Positions 9,743 through 22,287 of a stretch of 64,000 nucleotides of DNA are shown piece after piece. Within the stretch, counting starts at the first letter, position 1. Each line of letters starts with the position of its first letter. The notes beneath the pieces are model-generated. The model did no database searches. It saw nothing but the letters and a program-made list of their open reading frames with translations, and was not told where the DNA came from. The DNA comes from Pleurodeles waltl. Taxonomy: Eukaryota > Chordata > Amphibia > Caudata > Salamandridae. The stretch is taken from positions 847,925,978 through 847,989,977 of the forward strand of contig NC_090437.1 in assembly GCF_031143425.1 (NCBI RefSeq), given 5' to 3'. A program made the translations under genes and the position numbers.

Positions 9743-12700
9743 GTCTAGACAGTAAACTACCTTGTAGCTGAACTTTTTAAAGATTCTCAAGGGACCTGTG
9801 AATCCTTTGTGTGTCTTCTTGAAAGCATGTGCAGTTAATCTCTTGGAAGTATATAATGAGCAGGTAACAAGTCCCTGCTGTAGGCAGTCCAGGGTGCACC
9901 TATGTACACACAGAGTAATGGCCTACATCTTTTGAACTGAATTCTCACATCCCACTAGCTGAAAAGTACAGTTCTAAACTTCACCACTTTCTGTGAATGA
10001 CCCCAGCCACACCTCAAATGCCATCATCGGTCCAGTAAATGAAGTGCTGTTCAATTCAGGCATGCTGAGTGGCGGCAGAGCTTGATACAAACATAGGACT
10101 TTTGTACTTGGCCTCTGGAAGGGCCCACACACTGTGTAATATGTGAGCATTTACACATTATGCAATATAGAGTGCACATAGTAACTTGCACCACACCTAG
10201 GGATATCTTGGTTCTACAATTCTTCATAAGACCGTGCATGTTTAGTCCGTAACATGAGATAAGGCCCCAATTCAAGCTATGTTTCAAACATACACATAAA
10301 CAGGGCATAAACAACATGGTGAGCCTGCTTTACAAACCTTTTGAAGAGTATGACTGGAAAGCTCTGCAGTTCTCAGGTGTCCTCTTTGGAATGTCATTTG
10401 ACTTTCTGTTCTTTTATTCTACTCAGGGCCTGCCTGGGAACCCAAAGCAACCCTGCAAATGTTGCCAGGTCAGCCCACATAGGGTTTAAAGCGAGCAAGT
10501 CTGCACATTACAATGAGGCTTCAGACGCCCCCCCAAGACAATTTTGGGAAACAATGGCAAAATCTATGCACTCTACAACACATTTTTAAATTATATATTC
10601 AGTTTTATTCGTTTTTAAATCAAAGAAAATGATGACCTCCAGTTCACCAGGATCAGCAATCTTGATTGGGGTTATACAATGATTCCCTCACCATCACCCT
10701 TTAGTTGTGCCTTACATCTCTCCATAGCCCCTCTCTCACCTTTATTTTATTTGTTTTATGGTGCCTCTCTTACCAGCGTAGGGCGTTGGAGCACATTACA
10801 TCACACACACATACAGAGGCAATTAATCATAACTGTGAAATCAGTGTATAGCAAATGTTGACAAAGTGGACTACAAGGAGTAGGATTCACGTCATCCATA
10901 CTGGTAGGCATTTTCTAAGAATGTTTGGTCTAGGGAAGCATAAACTCAGGATTCAGAACGTAACACAGTGGTTGGGGTTGACTTTACCCAAAACAAACCC
11001 TTTTTAGCAAAATTAGGATAATCAAACACTGGGAAAAAACACAGCCATGTAACCTGTTCCATGCAGTTTGCATGCAGCTCTTTGGTGGCCGTTCATAGCT
11101 CACTGTGCTAGATTATGATTATAACTTATGAACTGCACAGTAACAAAGGGAACTCTGTGACAAAAGCAGTATCCCACTGAGCATGGCATGCATAATACTG
11201 TTCTGTGATCTGCATAGTATACATTCTTTACACCAGGCATGTTAACCTTCTGCGTTACCTTAGATGAGCAGGTACATTAATCACCAGAGTCATCTTGGCA
11301 CTTTCATTGTTGCCTGGAAACTTTTGGATATGGAAGGAACTCTGTGCTGCTTTTAAATGGCTGCACTTCTGCAAAACCTGGCCTCAGTAACAAAAATGTC
11401 CCCCTATCCTTCCAGCCTCCCAGGAAAATGCCTGAGGCGGCCTGCCCGGCATTGATTCTACTGGCACTTGCATTTCCCCAATGAGAATCTGTGTGTAGAG
11501 TACAATTTTGCATTTTGGAAAGCCAACGCCGCTGTTCAATGGACATTTTATTTGTCCACAGCCAAAATATGTTTTTCCATTTAAAAAACCCTTGTCCTAC
11601 TCTAGGTTCGGATTGTTTCCTGCCACATTCTACCTTTAGAGGGATGTACTCCAGCCCTTCATGGAATAAGCCTTCCCCCATTTCAAGAAGGAAAATGAGT
11701 GAGTGCATGGTAACAAACTCAATCAATTCTCGTGTCTCAAACATTCAAGTCTAAAAACAACTTAAAATGTCTACTATCCCACTCTCTTTGCATAGAATTC
11801 ACTCCTTCTTCAATATTATGAGATAGTGTTGTAATATTATGCAGGAGTAACATGATTCACAACTGCTAGATCATCTTTGTGAATGTCAAGCAACAGGGCC
11901 TGACTGGAGAGAAAATAGGCCTAGGCACCAAAATGAAAGTGCCCTAGTGAATTAGACAGATAAAAAAGTGCCAGTGTTTGCAAATTGGGGCTGGTTTGAA
12001 AATGCAGATATGCTATATCAGTGTTTTGCAAGGTATGGAAGCTTGCATGGATTTAAACTTCCTGCAGTTTTCTTTAATATCAGGGAAATCAACAATCAAA
12101 ACAGGTCCAGTAGCCTGTGAAACAGGCCCCTGAGCAGCCAACATCACACAGCCCACACACTGATCTGTCAGACCAGCCTCTCAGGAAGTGCCCGATAGCT
12201 CGGTAGGCCAGGCCATCCCTGCTTAGCAGTCTTTGCTCATGTTAATAGCACTAATAACAAGCATTTGCAATACAATGGGTCTCGCATTTTCTCGAGTTAG
12301 AGCTATTAGCGTTGTAAACTCCTAACCGGACTTTTCTTGCCATAAAAACTGAAAATGAAAAGTAAAACAGTTTCACATAAGCGAGAGGATGATCGCCATG
12401 AGCGTGAAGGAGACACTCAAAAGGAAACAGGTTCGCTCACAGTTAAAAGTATCGACAAAAGTGCAATTATCCATGTAACCGGCAGAAATGCAATTATCCA
12501 TGTAACAGGGTCAATGTCACTGCTGCCCAGCAAGATCGCTCTGCGTAGGAAATAAAAAGAAAAAGTAGTCCAGAAGCCTTGTATATTTTCAGTAGTTTGC
12601 CAGTGCTCTCGAGGAGGGCTAAACACCGGAAAAGGCACAGCGTATGCATCTCTTTCATTAATGAAATCAAGCAAATTTTAAAAGGCAAGCCCACAAATAA

Positions 12701-14294
12701 ACCAAACTTATGGGTGTGACATAGGCATGGTTAAAATCCCACAGAGAGATCACAACAGGGGCCAGAGTGCTTGCACGCTCGACCCTAAAAATACAGTAGT
12801 ACAATACACATTCGAGTGCGAGTGTGAATGAAGACTGTCTTTTGTTGTTTTATGTTATATAAAATGAATGATTAGTCATTCGTTTTTAACATCAGTACCA
12901 GTTCCTTTATTTTTTCACTTTCTTTGACTTATTTTATATTTTTTAGTATCCACTTGTTCTATCAAGCAGCCCGTACACTTTAGACATGCAGATAACTAAA
13001 CAAAAAAAACAACCCCAACATGCTGGTGGCGCAGGGAAAGGGCTCTATAAATGACATAAAAAGAGTTCATAGAAGAGAAAAAAATGTTTTGTTTAGGACT
13101 CGCTTACAGGCAGCTTTCTGTTGTTGAAAAATCTTTTGTGGGGCTTACAGCTCTGATGGTAACACAGTTTGTTGAAACGTTCAACGCAGATAATGACTTA
13201 TAATGGTTTGTTATTCAATAACGTCAAAACCAGTGACATATCTAGAAGACAATATTCGGAAAGTTCGATTGATCCTTAAATTGGCGATTGTAAGCAGGGG
13301 TATGAATGTAGAATTGGATTGGTGTAACTTAATACATTAATTAATTATTGCTTTTTTAGCCTGTCATTCCATTAAAAAGTCTAATGATGTATAGAACCAA
13401 TTATGGTAGATTTATTATGTGGTTAAGTATCCATGTTGATGATGTATATTTTGTAATTATGTTACAAAGAGGTCTTCTGGTTATTCAAAACATGTAAAGT
13501 GTTGTGATTGAGGGTGACTGGATGATTTAACATGTAGTTAGTTGTTCTGAAATGTGAAATTGAATGATTTATAGTTGAATTCCTTTTTAGTAATGACCTC
13601 CATCTATTCATTTTTCTGGTTAGCCAAAAGAATACGGAGTACCGTCATTTAGGGTGACAAGATCCTTTCTAACTCGAGAATATTTTAAGAATATTCGTAC
13701 AAGTTACTTTGGTTGCAATAACAGTCTGCAGAATATAGTATTGCACCAATATTATGCTAACGTTTCCAGAAATCGAATGGTGACAAGGGGAAGGATGTGA
13801 ATTCAAAAAACCGAGATATGCTTAACTGGATTTTTAATATTTGGTATAAATATGATAATGTGATTTGATGTCTTAGTGTGATTGATCAAACTGATGATTA
13901 CAAGATAATGAGCGAATCGGTGAAGTTAGCATGAAGCAATGGTTAGAGTAACATTTTACACATTATAATATAGTGCCCATGTTCTGCTCATATCTCTAGG
14001 ACAATGAAAATGATGCCATATCTGGCATGTCTATGGATAAAATGAGCTAAATACTATAAGAGGTGTTATTATTATATAGATATAGATAACAGAGTGATGG
14101 TAGCCTCTGGTAGTACCCACTCTGAAGTTATAGTTAGGATTCTGAGAGACAGGAATTCCTTAGATTTTTGTTTGCTAATAAGTTTGTCATTATTTGATAC
14201 ATCTTCAGAAATCTTTGTAGGTCTATACTTTTTTCTGCATCAGCTGATGATGTGTACTTTTGTGGTGATCAGTTAATTGAGTGCGAATAAAAAC
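9743..14294. other. No gene recognised; AT-rich sequence with one likely dispersed repeat
   Basis: I see no conserved coding pattern and no intact RNA gene in these 4.5 kb. The open frames are short and lack family motifs. The block 12240-12800 looks like a dispersed salamander repeat I recall from genomic sequence. Within it a stretch of about 19 bases containing GCAATTATCCATGTAAC is directly duplicated (12462-12481 and 12489-12508). From 12830 to 14290 base composition is strongly AT. Confidence 0.5.
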
Positions 14295-15900
14295 AGGGGG
14301 GGGGGGGCGGTCCCAAAACGGGTTTTTGCACACTTGCATTTTCTATAGACATTTTAAACAGATGTAGTCACAAAAAGGCTGAATGGATTTACATTACTTT
14401 TGGCAGGAATATAGATCATGTTATCATGTTGTGGAAAGGGTCCTTTTTGTTATATGAATTGACTTTGTTCACTTGTTTTTAAGTAATAAGGGACAAAACA
14501 GTGATATATTGGGCCACAGCATACAGTGGTACCTTGGTAGGGTATTGCGGTGTTTGGAGATAATGAAATAGAGTATTTTTGTTTAATGAAAGCCCTTGCA
14601 AGATGAAAAGGCAGCCATATTGTTTAGACCAGTGTGTCTTTGTTCTGTGTTTTAATCTGAAAAATAACAAATTACACTATTTGAAATCCATAGGAAGGAA
14701 TGAGACAGTTTAACATGGTCTGTAGAGTGATGGAAAAGTATTTTTGATCTCTATTTTTTTTAATGTTCATGATGTACTGTGGCACTTCCTCAAAATTATC
14801 TAGAAAGTACTATGGTACTTCTTGAAAAAAAAAAAATTATATATATCTATTACCTATTGGCGGTCGTCAGTAGGTAGTTATGGCTAGGACCTAGTTTCCA
14901 TAGGAAGAGTGTGTTTTGTTTTGCCAATCACTTTGGCACGTTGACGAATCTTTCCGAAATTCTCAAAACGTATTCTTTACTCAGTTCAGCTGCTATCTTG
15001 AAAGTTTCGAGGTGATCTGTAAAGCTGGGGCTGAGAAAAAGGGAGGGTCCCAAAACATGTTTTTCCCATTCATTTTCCTGTAGGGTCTTCAAACACACCT
15101 ACTGCCCAAACTGCTTTTTGTGATTTGGTGTAACTCCGTTCTGTAGTTTCTGAGATATTAAGAGTTTAAAAAAATATATAATTCACACCTTCTCTATGTA
15201 AATCTAAATACTCCACATATTACATCATTGATGACAGCTTCCGTGGCATCTTGATATTATCACTGCAACATTTACAATAACTTTATTGATGAGAAAACTG
15301 TGAATGGTGGGGGCATGAGTTTTAGTTACCTCAGGGCACAAGTTACAGTTACTTAAGTTAACCATAACTATAACTGTTGAATTTCAATGGTGTTGTGTGA
15401 GTAAATTCAGAACCTAACTATATCGTCCCTGAAACCTTTGGCCTTTGGCTTTTTCAGTAAATATATATATTACTGAACACACATATATGTCGCCACTAGG
15501 TAGTAGTTATAGTTAGGTCCTAGTTTCTATATAAAAAGCATTTTTTTACTTGCCTGTCTCTTTGGCTTGATGAATCTTCATGAAACTTTCTAAAAAACAT
15601 TTCCAGTCACGTCAGCTGCTGTCTGAAACGTTTTGGGGTGATTCGTCCAAGGGGGGCTGAGAAAAAAGGGAGGTCCCAAAACACGTTTTTCAAATTCATT
15701 TTTCCCTAGGGATTTTGAACGGCGATAGCGCTGAAACTACTGGATGGAATTACACCAAATTTGGCAGAAAGGTAGGTCCTGGTCCAGAAAGAGTGCTTTT
15801 TATGTTTGGTATCATTCCGTTCAGTAGTTTATGGGAAATTAAGGGGGACATTTGTTTTATAACTACGGACACAAAGTATTTGCGACCCCTCCTGATCTCG
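14295..15900 (+). repeat. Three copies of one interspersed repeat in the same orientation
   Basis: Copies begin near 14295 (partial), 14860 and 15489. Shared marks in order: AGGTAGT-TATGG/TAG with GGACCTAGTTTC, a TTTGGC-TGA-GAATCTT block, GGGGCTGAGAAAAAGGGAGG then TCCCAAAACA, and GTGTAACTCCGTTC or a close variant. Copy three is the longest, to about 15850. The ATAT tract near 15455 and a piece of the ACTATAAC repeat (about 15230-15440) lie between copies two and three. No coding signal was found. The family is not known to me by name. Confidence 0.6.
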
Positions 15901-15904
15901 TGCT

Positions 15905-17160
15905 AAGGTCTGAGTGGCCGATATCACTTAGACAAAACAGAAGCCGTTGAAGTGTTGCCAGCCATCTTGGGACTTGGCTGAAGCCGAGTCCCAAGAAAAA
16001 AGTAAAAAGTAAAGAAAAGGGGCCAGGATACGAACACCCTGACCACTTAGCTCTGGTTGTGGGGTCCCAAAGGGACCCCCAGGGCTAAAAAGCATTTTTT
16101 TTAATTTTGCGAATGGAGTTGAAGTGTATCCGCAGTTGGGCCAAGTCCTGGGGGGAATTTGCTTAAAAATGATAGGGGGTGGCGTTCCCCGGGACTTCTG
16201 ATTAATATACAGGGGGCCTGCATTCCCCCCTGCTGCCCTGAGGAACACCGCCTCCCTGGGGCTGTAACTAAATATGTGGGCAGAGTGCATCCCCCCTCAA
16301 GCTCCAGGGATTACCACCTCCTCGGGGCAAAATTAAACTGGTGTTGGGGAGGCCCATCCGCTGCTCCCACAGTTCTGGGGATCATCACCTACCTGGGTCA
16401 AATAATCTACTATGAGAGGGCTGGCCCCAGGGGCCATCAGCCTTGGGGCACAAATGGATTTTAATGTGGGGGAAGCCCGATGGCCTCCCCAACAGCCCCA
16501 GGGACCACCACCTCCTCGGGGCATTTGTGCTCTTGTGTGCGGGGTACTGCATGGTAACTATATATGGGGGCTGCATGCCCCCCACTGCCCCGGGGACCAC
16601 CACCTCCCCAGGGCAAATAGGTAAAAAAGAAAGGGGGTCCCTTTGAGACCCCCAAATCCCAGTGATCAACAGCTCCCCAAGGCTATGTAAAATACATAAG
16701 GGGGGTGCCCAGCCCCACCCCCACCCCAGGGACCACCACCTCCCCATGGCTTCATTTGGAATTTAGTGCGGGCCCACTGCCCTGGGGATCACCACTTCCC
16801 CAGGGCATAGATACAAAAATAGTCAAGGGGGTCAGTTTCTGACCCCCTTTAGCCCCAAGGATCACCACCTCCCCAGGGCTATGATTGTTGGGGGGCCCCC
16901 AAGGAGCCACTGATGGCCCTAGGGACTGCCACCCCCCATGGCCAGCTTTTGCTATGTCCTGGGTTGCCCCCCGGACATAGCTCTTTGCAGCTGCAGCCAA
17001 GTCACAGCAAACACTTTGGTTCTTGACAGTGGGACCTGTCAAGCAGGTCCTGATGTCAAAAACTGAAGCTTTCATGAAATGCTTCAGCAAGCCGGGAGCT
17101 GCTGTGAAAGCAGCTTCGTACTTGCTGAAGCAATGGCACCATGAAGGAAGCCTTAAGGTA
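15905..17160. repeat. GC-rich degenerate tandem repeat with CCACCTCCCC-GGGC units
   Basis: A motif close to GGGACCACCACCTCCCCAGGGC recurs near 16245, 16311, 16386, 16505, 16598, 16734, 16790 and 16863, with spacing from about 55 to 120 bp. The spacers carry variable G/C-rich text. Open frames on both strands here are by-products of low complexity. Related sequence occurs at 23214-23420 and, reversed, near 23735-23860. From 17161 to 17530 I see only an A-run and a GAGTCC/GGACTC hairpin. Confidence 0.65.
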
Positions 17161-17529
17161 CCAGATTGCTCTTAAAGGGCATTTTGGAAAAACTAAATAT
17201 AAACAAAACATTAAAATAAATTAATATGTAGGGACCATCGGGGAACACTTGAGGGCTGCCTGACAGTCCAAGATAGCCCATAAAGGGCTAAAAAAAAAAA
17301 AAAACAATAGCTCAACCTTCACTGTCAGGGTTCGAGTCCAATCGGACTCGCATCCCGCTTTTTATTTTACAAATTAGTTTTATTTTTAAAGATGACAGAT
17401 ACATTTTAAATTTTAAATTGTAGAGAAATATCTCATTCAAAGTATATCATACATCAAATCCTAAAAAACTCTCTAACGCTCTCCCTCTCACTTTCTTTCT
17501 CTCTCTCTGCCTTTCTTTCAATCAATTTC

Positions 17530-17790
17530 TCCCATGCACACACCCAATCAGACACTTGCGCACCCACTCACAGACCCACTCAGACACTCACCCACCCAGT
17601 CATAGACCCACTGAGACCCTCTTGCACTCACTCACAACCCCAGTCGGACCCTCATGCACCCACTCACAGACCCACTGAGACCCTCATGTACCCACTCACA
17701 GACCCACGCACACACTGATGCACCAACCAAAACACTGATGTATGCACTCGTACACCCAGACAGTCTGACAGCCCCTCTCACCCTCAGATA
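17530..17790 (+). repeat. Minisatellite, CACTCACAGACCCACT type
   Basis: Units built from CACTCACAGACCCACTGAGA and CCCTCATGCACC recur about ten times with a period near 18-36 bp. The array is preceded by a CT-rich run (17465-17530). The complementary array sits at 21835-22262. Frames through it are artefacts of the repeat. Confidence 0.75.
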
Positions 17791-18044
17791 TATCCTCTCG
17801 CACCTATTCTCACACGCCGTGGCCAATTCCCATCGCTCATGACAAAGGGTTGTGCACAGCATGGTGGTGGGTGATTAGGGGGGGGTTTGGTCGCAGGGTC
17901 TGACTGCAGGCCAGGTCTTGAGGGCAACCTCCCTTGCGCACAGGTGGAGACTATGCACGTTGCGTGGTTGGGTGCTTATAGCGGGATGGCCTCGTCTTCG
18001 ACCGTGCGTGGCAGTGGTTGGATTAATGTATGGTAATGAAAATT

Positions 18045-18440
18045 ACTATACATTAAAAAACCTTTGAAATTCACTGAAAAAATCAAAGGTTACAAGGACG
18101 TTATAGTAGGCTCACATTTTAAACGTACAAAACCATAGAAATTCACCAGTCATAGTGAGAGTTAACTCAAGTAACTATAGCTGGTTCCCTAAGGTAACTA
18201 TAACTCATGCCATCACCATGCACTGCTAATGAAATTACGGCACTCGTGACATATTTGATAACATCATTGATAATATCAATGTAATAGCTGCAGTCAAATA
18301 TTTGATGAAAAAACTGTGCATGGCGAGGGTGCAAGTTATAGTTAGTTGATTTAACTCTAACTATAACTGGTGAATTTTTATGATTTCGTACATTTAAAGT
18401 GTGAGCCTAACTATAGCGTCCCCTTGTAACCTTTGGTTTA
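18045..18440. repeat. ACTATAAC-family repeat with ~100-bp inverted arms
   Basis: The left arm (AAAGGTTACAAGGACG..., then GGCTCACATTTTAAA, then GAAATTCACCAG) is the inverse of the right arm (18365-18435). Between them are several GTAACTATAACT words and a central block with GATAACATCATTGATAATAT. Copies or parts recur at 15230-15440, 21060-21720 and 60506-61400. The long inverted ends suggest a non-autonomous DNA element; no target duplication could be fixed. Confidence 0.6.
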
Positions 18441-18448
18441 TTAAGTGA

Positions 18449-18453
18449 ATATA

Positions 18454-18521
<68 letters not shown>
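18449..18521. repeat. (AT)n microsatellite, about 73 bp
   Basis: This is an almost pure AT dinucleotide run with one G near 18459. It joins the ACTATAAC repeat on the left to the ACTCCACTCTA minisatellite on the right. Confidence 0.95.
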
Positions 18522-18526
<5 letters not shown>

Positions 18527-18529
18527 AGA

Positions 18530-19310
18530 TAATATTAGACATTCACTCTACAACACTCAACTCTATGACACTCATGCCATTCTATGAAATGTCTTTTTAC
18601 TCTATGACACTCCACTGCACTCTACAACATGCCACTCCACACTATGCCCTTCTTCTCTAAGGCATTCTATGACACGCCACTATATGACACTCCACTCCAC
18701 CCCATGCCACTCCACTCCACTCCACTTCACTCTACTGTATGACACATCACTGCACTTTACGGCACTCCAATCTAGGCCAGTCTACTCTACACCACTCCAC
18801 TGTATGCCACAACACTCTAAGCCACAACATTCTATGGCAGAACACTATACAACATGATACTCTATGACACTGCACTCTGTGACACTTTACTCCACTCTAT
18901 GATTTGCCACTCCACTGTACTACACTCAACTATAATCAACACTACAACACTTTACTCCACTCTGCACTACTCCACAACACTCCACTCCATACCACTCCAT
19001 TGTATGCCACTCCACTCTATGACACTCTATGCCCCACCACTCTACAACACTCTACTCTTCTCAATGCCACTCAACTCCACAACCTACTCTGCTCTGTGTG
19101 ACTCTACCACACTCTACTCCACTCCATGTCACTGTGCTCCACTCTACTCATTCTACTCCACTGTATGCCACTTTACTGTACAACACTCTACTCTACTCTA
19201 TGCCACTGAACTCTACTCCCCTCAGTGACAATCTACAACACTCTACAAGACTCCACTCTATGGCACTCTACCCTACAAGACTCCAGCAGACTGTAATTTA
19301 CAGTACTGCC
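18530..19310 (+). repeat. Degenerate minisatellite of ACTCCACTCTA words
   Basis: About 780 bp are composed of variants of CACTCTATGACACTCCACTC with unit length near 10-20 bp and no strict higher-order period. G is rare on this strand. Apparent frames encode only H/S/T/L repeats and are not genes. It ends before 19330, where a short GCAGGAGCAGGT-like run (19365-19500) begins. Confidence 0.85.
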
Positions 19311-19565
19311 ATACTGCTATATAATTTCTCCATTCTGACTCAACAGATGTATTGGTACAATGGTACCAGGAGCAGGAGCAGGTACTCATGTAGGAACAGA
19401 TGCACTAGGTGGGGGTGGAGATGCAGATGTAGCAGAAGACGTAGAAGGTGCTAGAGGAGGGACAGATGCAGCAGGTAGTGGTAAAGTTGCTGATGAAGCA
19501 GAATAAGTTGAAGGTAATGCAGTAGCCAAAGAAGTGGCTGCTGACGATGTTCCTGCTTCGGCCTC

Positions 19566-19757
19566 CTATGTCTCCTTCTGGCGCCTCCTTTTGTCATGTG
19601 ACAACCTGGTGAAGGGCATTGCCTGCAGATGTTTTCTCATTCCCATGGTACCAAATGAGTACTGTTTCACGTTCCCATGGGAAATAACTTTGTTGCATAG
19701 TTTGCAGGTTTTAAGTTCATCTTTTGCTTTCCAGGTGGCAATGAGAAGAAATCTCAC
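19566..19757 (-). pseudogene. BED-type zinc finger fragment (hAT transposase or ZBED-like)
   Basis: The 63-residue frame reads TWKAKDELKTCKLCNKVISHG and, 12 residues later, MRKHLQAM. The spacing C-x2-C then a histidine after about 21 residues fits a BED finger, the DNA-binding start of hAT transposases and ZBED proteins. The final histidine expected after HLxxM is a proline here, so the finger would not bind zinc normally. No dimerisation or catalytic domain follows downstream on this strand. I judge it a transposon relic. Confidence 0.5.
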
Positions 19758-19890
19758 ACAATTGATTCACTTAGTGTCTTTGTTTGCTGCACCTCTCCTT
19801 CCTCCTGTTGCAATGTCATCTCTTTTTCCTCCTGCTGCAACATCACACCATCATCTTCCTCAGCTATTGCAGATCTTCAAACGTTGCTAG

Positions 19891-20319
19891 GTGGATATCA
19901 AGAAAATACATTCACTCTTCCAAACAGCACCCTTCCCCTTGAAAGAAATCAAATTCAAATGTTTCCTACAATTGACTGAGAACTAAGCCAAAAGAGAAAG
20001 TACTGCAGCAGCATCTCAGTACTATAGCTTTACCTGTATAGTTCACAAACACAACCTTAAGTTACAATACTAATACATGTACCATTAACAACCAAAACTA
20101 GCCATCAAACTCTGGATCCATATTTTCAATAAAACATAATTAAATGATGTAAATATCAGCTTAAAATGTTATGGGGGTCCCAAGGTGCTATCAAGGAATC
20201 ACAAATGAAAGCAAAAAAATCACTTAGTTAACATTGATCTTCATAATGAACTTTGACTTCCCTCAAAAGTATTGCGGTACCAAAAATCTATTAAAAAGGA
20301 AGAGCATAATAAACATTTT
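19891..20319. other. No feature recognised
   Basis: AT-rich sequence without coding signal, repeat structure or RNA-like fold that I can support. Confidence 0.5.
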
Positions 20320-20560
20320 GGGCCCGATTCACAAAGGGAAAGTTAGACTTTTGATTTAGGTTAGAAATGTAAGATACCAGTTGTATCTTTACTCCCTGCC
20401 TTTGGGGCAGATTCCGTCCTGAGTTTGAAGATTCTGCCCTGAGGGCAGACATAAAGATCCAACTCGCATCTTACCTTTCTGAATAGTATATAGCTGTAAA
20501 GTTCGACTTTTGGTCTAAAATTAGACCAAAAGTCGAACTTTACCTCTGTGAATCGGGCCC
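20320..20560. mobile_element. 241-bp MITE, TSD TTT
   Basis: Ends are GGGCCCGATTCACAAAGGG and the inverse of GAATCGGGCCC. TTT flanks it at 20317-20319 and 20561-20563. Near the right end AAAGTTCGACTTTTGGTCTA is followed directly by its own inverse. Related in end sequence to the element at 56453. Confidence 0.8.
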
Positions 20561-20647
20561 TTTATCAGTAGAATTTGTTTAGAAAGAACATACAAACTCA
20601 ATGTAAAAAAACAAAGGTTTATGATTAGTTATAGTTAGGACAACTTA

Positions 20648-21000
20648 GGGCCAGGTTTATCAAAGTGTTGCATTGCCCTTGCTTTATGCAGGGCATTCCT
20701 CGAATAATGCAACTCTAATTTCAGATTTATCAAGTCACACAAGGCCATCTTGTGTGGCCCTGTGATGTTTGGTAAATCTGGAATAACGCAAAACAGTGCA
20801 AGTTGCTGTTGTTTGCTCCTCCGTCCCAGGGAGGCATTGCATGGGTGGAGCATGGGTGTTCCCATACATCCACCCATGGATATGTTTGCATTCCCAGATT
20901 TACCATGAGTGGTAGACCTGGGAATGCTTCAAAATGTACTTCTTCCCGTTGGAGGTGTAACAATGGGAAATATCATTATGCCGCTTCATTTTTCATATAA
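20648..21000. mobile_element. MITE-like element with one recognisable end
   Basis: GGGCCAGGTTTATCAAAGTG begins at 20648 after TTA. Closely similar ends start the elements at 27868 and 63885. Inside, inverted words around GGGAATGC and CACCCATG (20850-20935) form a hairpin. I could not find the matching right end, so it is probably truncated and the end coordinate is approximate. Confidence 0.45.
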
Positions 21001-21059
21001 AGAAGAAAAAGCCTCAGAAGATTGCATAGTTTTAACTTAAAGTTATGATTTACACTCCA

Positions 21060-21834
21060 CCTAAAACTTACTATAACTTGTGCACTTCTGTACACAGTGT
21101 TGAGAATTTGCTAGCCATACTACATGAACTGTAACTCTGCCTGCCACCATGCACAGTGTTCTCAAAATAATCATGTTATTTGAGATGTAATAGCCGTTGT
21201 TTTGAATTTTATGATTAAACATGCTAGAAGTGATGTGATAAGAAAGGGTATAAGCACTGCATAGGGAAGACATGAATTATAGCTTATGTAGTCTGGCTAG
21301 CAAGTTCACAACACACGGTATAGAGGTGCGCAAGTTATAGTAAGTTGAGGGTGGGATGCAAATTATAACTATAATTTTTGAATATCTAAGGTTTGTGTAA
21401 TTTAAGTTAGTTTTGTATATCAATAATAAATTAAATTTTCCTAATTATAACTCATTTGAGATGTCATCGGTAATGCCACTGACCATGTCATGAGCAATGT
21501 AATATGTGAGGTCATAAACAGTGCACTGCTGGGGCACAAGTTGCAGTTCGCTCAGGTAACTATGACTGCAGAATTTCACTGGTTTTGTATGAATATAATG
21601 TGAGCCTAACTATAATGTCCCTCTAACCTTTGGTTCATTCAGTGGATTTCTAAGGTTTTTTTAATTCTATTTCCAAATTATAACATCCCTGTAACCTTTG
21701 CTTTTTTTAGTGAATTTCTAGGGATTTTTTTAAATGTTGTTTTCTAACTATAACGTCCTTGTAACCTTTGGTTTCTTTGAGTGAATTTCTAAGGTTTTTG
21801 AATTTTACTTTCAAACTGTAACCACTAACTTTTG
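21060..21834. repeat. ACTATAAC-family repeat copies and GTAACCTTTGG modules
   Basis: Words of the family (TTATAGTAAGTTGAG, AACTATAATTTTTGAAT, GTGAGCCTAACTATAATGTCC) recur. After 21600 three or four tandem modules of about 60 bp read CCTTTGGTTTATTCAGTGAATTTCTAAGG with variations. The tract leads directly into the minisatellite at 21835. No coding content. Confidence 0.55.
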
Positions 21835-22262
21835 ACAGTGAGTGTGTGAGTGCATACGTGTCTCAGTAGGTCTGTGTCTGAGTGAGTCTGTCAGTGGGTG
21901 TGTGAATGTCTGAGTAGCTCTGTCAGTGGGTGCATGAGTCTTTGAGTGGGTGTATGAGTATCTCAGTGGGTTTGTGAGTGAGTACGTGAGCCTGATTGGC
22001 TCTGTGAATTGGTGCATAAATGTCTAAGAGGGTCTGCGAGTGGATGTGTGAATGTCTGAGTGGTCCTATGAGTAGGTGCCTGAGTGCCTACGTCAGTCTA
22101 TGAGTGGGTGCGTGAGTGTCTGAGTGGGTCTGTGTTTGAGTACATGAGTCTCTGAGGCAGTCTATGAGTGGATGCATGAGTGTTTTAGTGAGTACCTGAG
22201 TACGTCTGTGAGTGGGTGGGTGAGTTTCTGTGTGAGTGTGTCAGTAGTTGCGTAAGTGACTC
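21835..22262 (-). repeat. Minisatellite, complement of the 17530 array
   Basis: Units such as GAGTGGGTGCGTGAGTGTCT and GAGTGGGTCTGTGAGTGAGT recur for 430 bp. Read on the other strand they are the CACTCACAGACCCACT units of 17530-17790. Both arrays lie beside ACTATAAC-family sequence. Confidence 0.75.
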
Positions 22263-22287
22263 AGCCACAAAGGAACCGCACCTGCCC

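Noticed and set aside
15928..17090. Many 60-120-residue frames on both strands
   Set aside because: GC-rich tandem repeat gives frames in all phases; none has a motif or a consistent strand.
17325..17365. GGTTCGAGTCC like a Pol III B box, with a following hairpin
   Set aside because: No A box at the right distance and no tRNA cloverleaf; acceptor and T stems do not pair.
18669..19454. Overlapping frames of 62-141 residues
   Set aside because: They are translations of the ACTCCACTCTA minisatellite in several frames with H/S/T/L bias.
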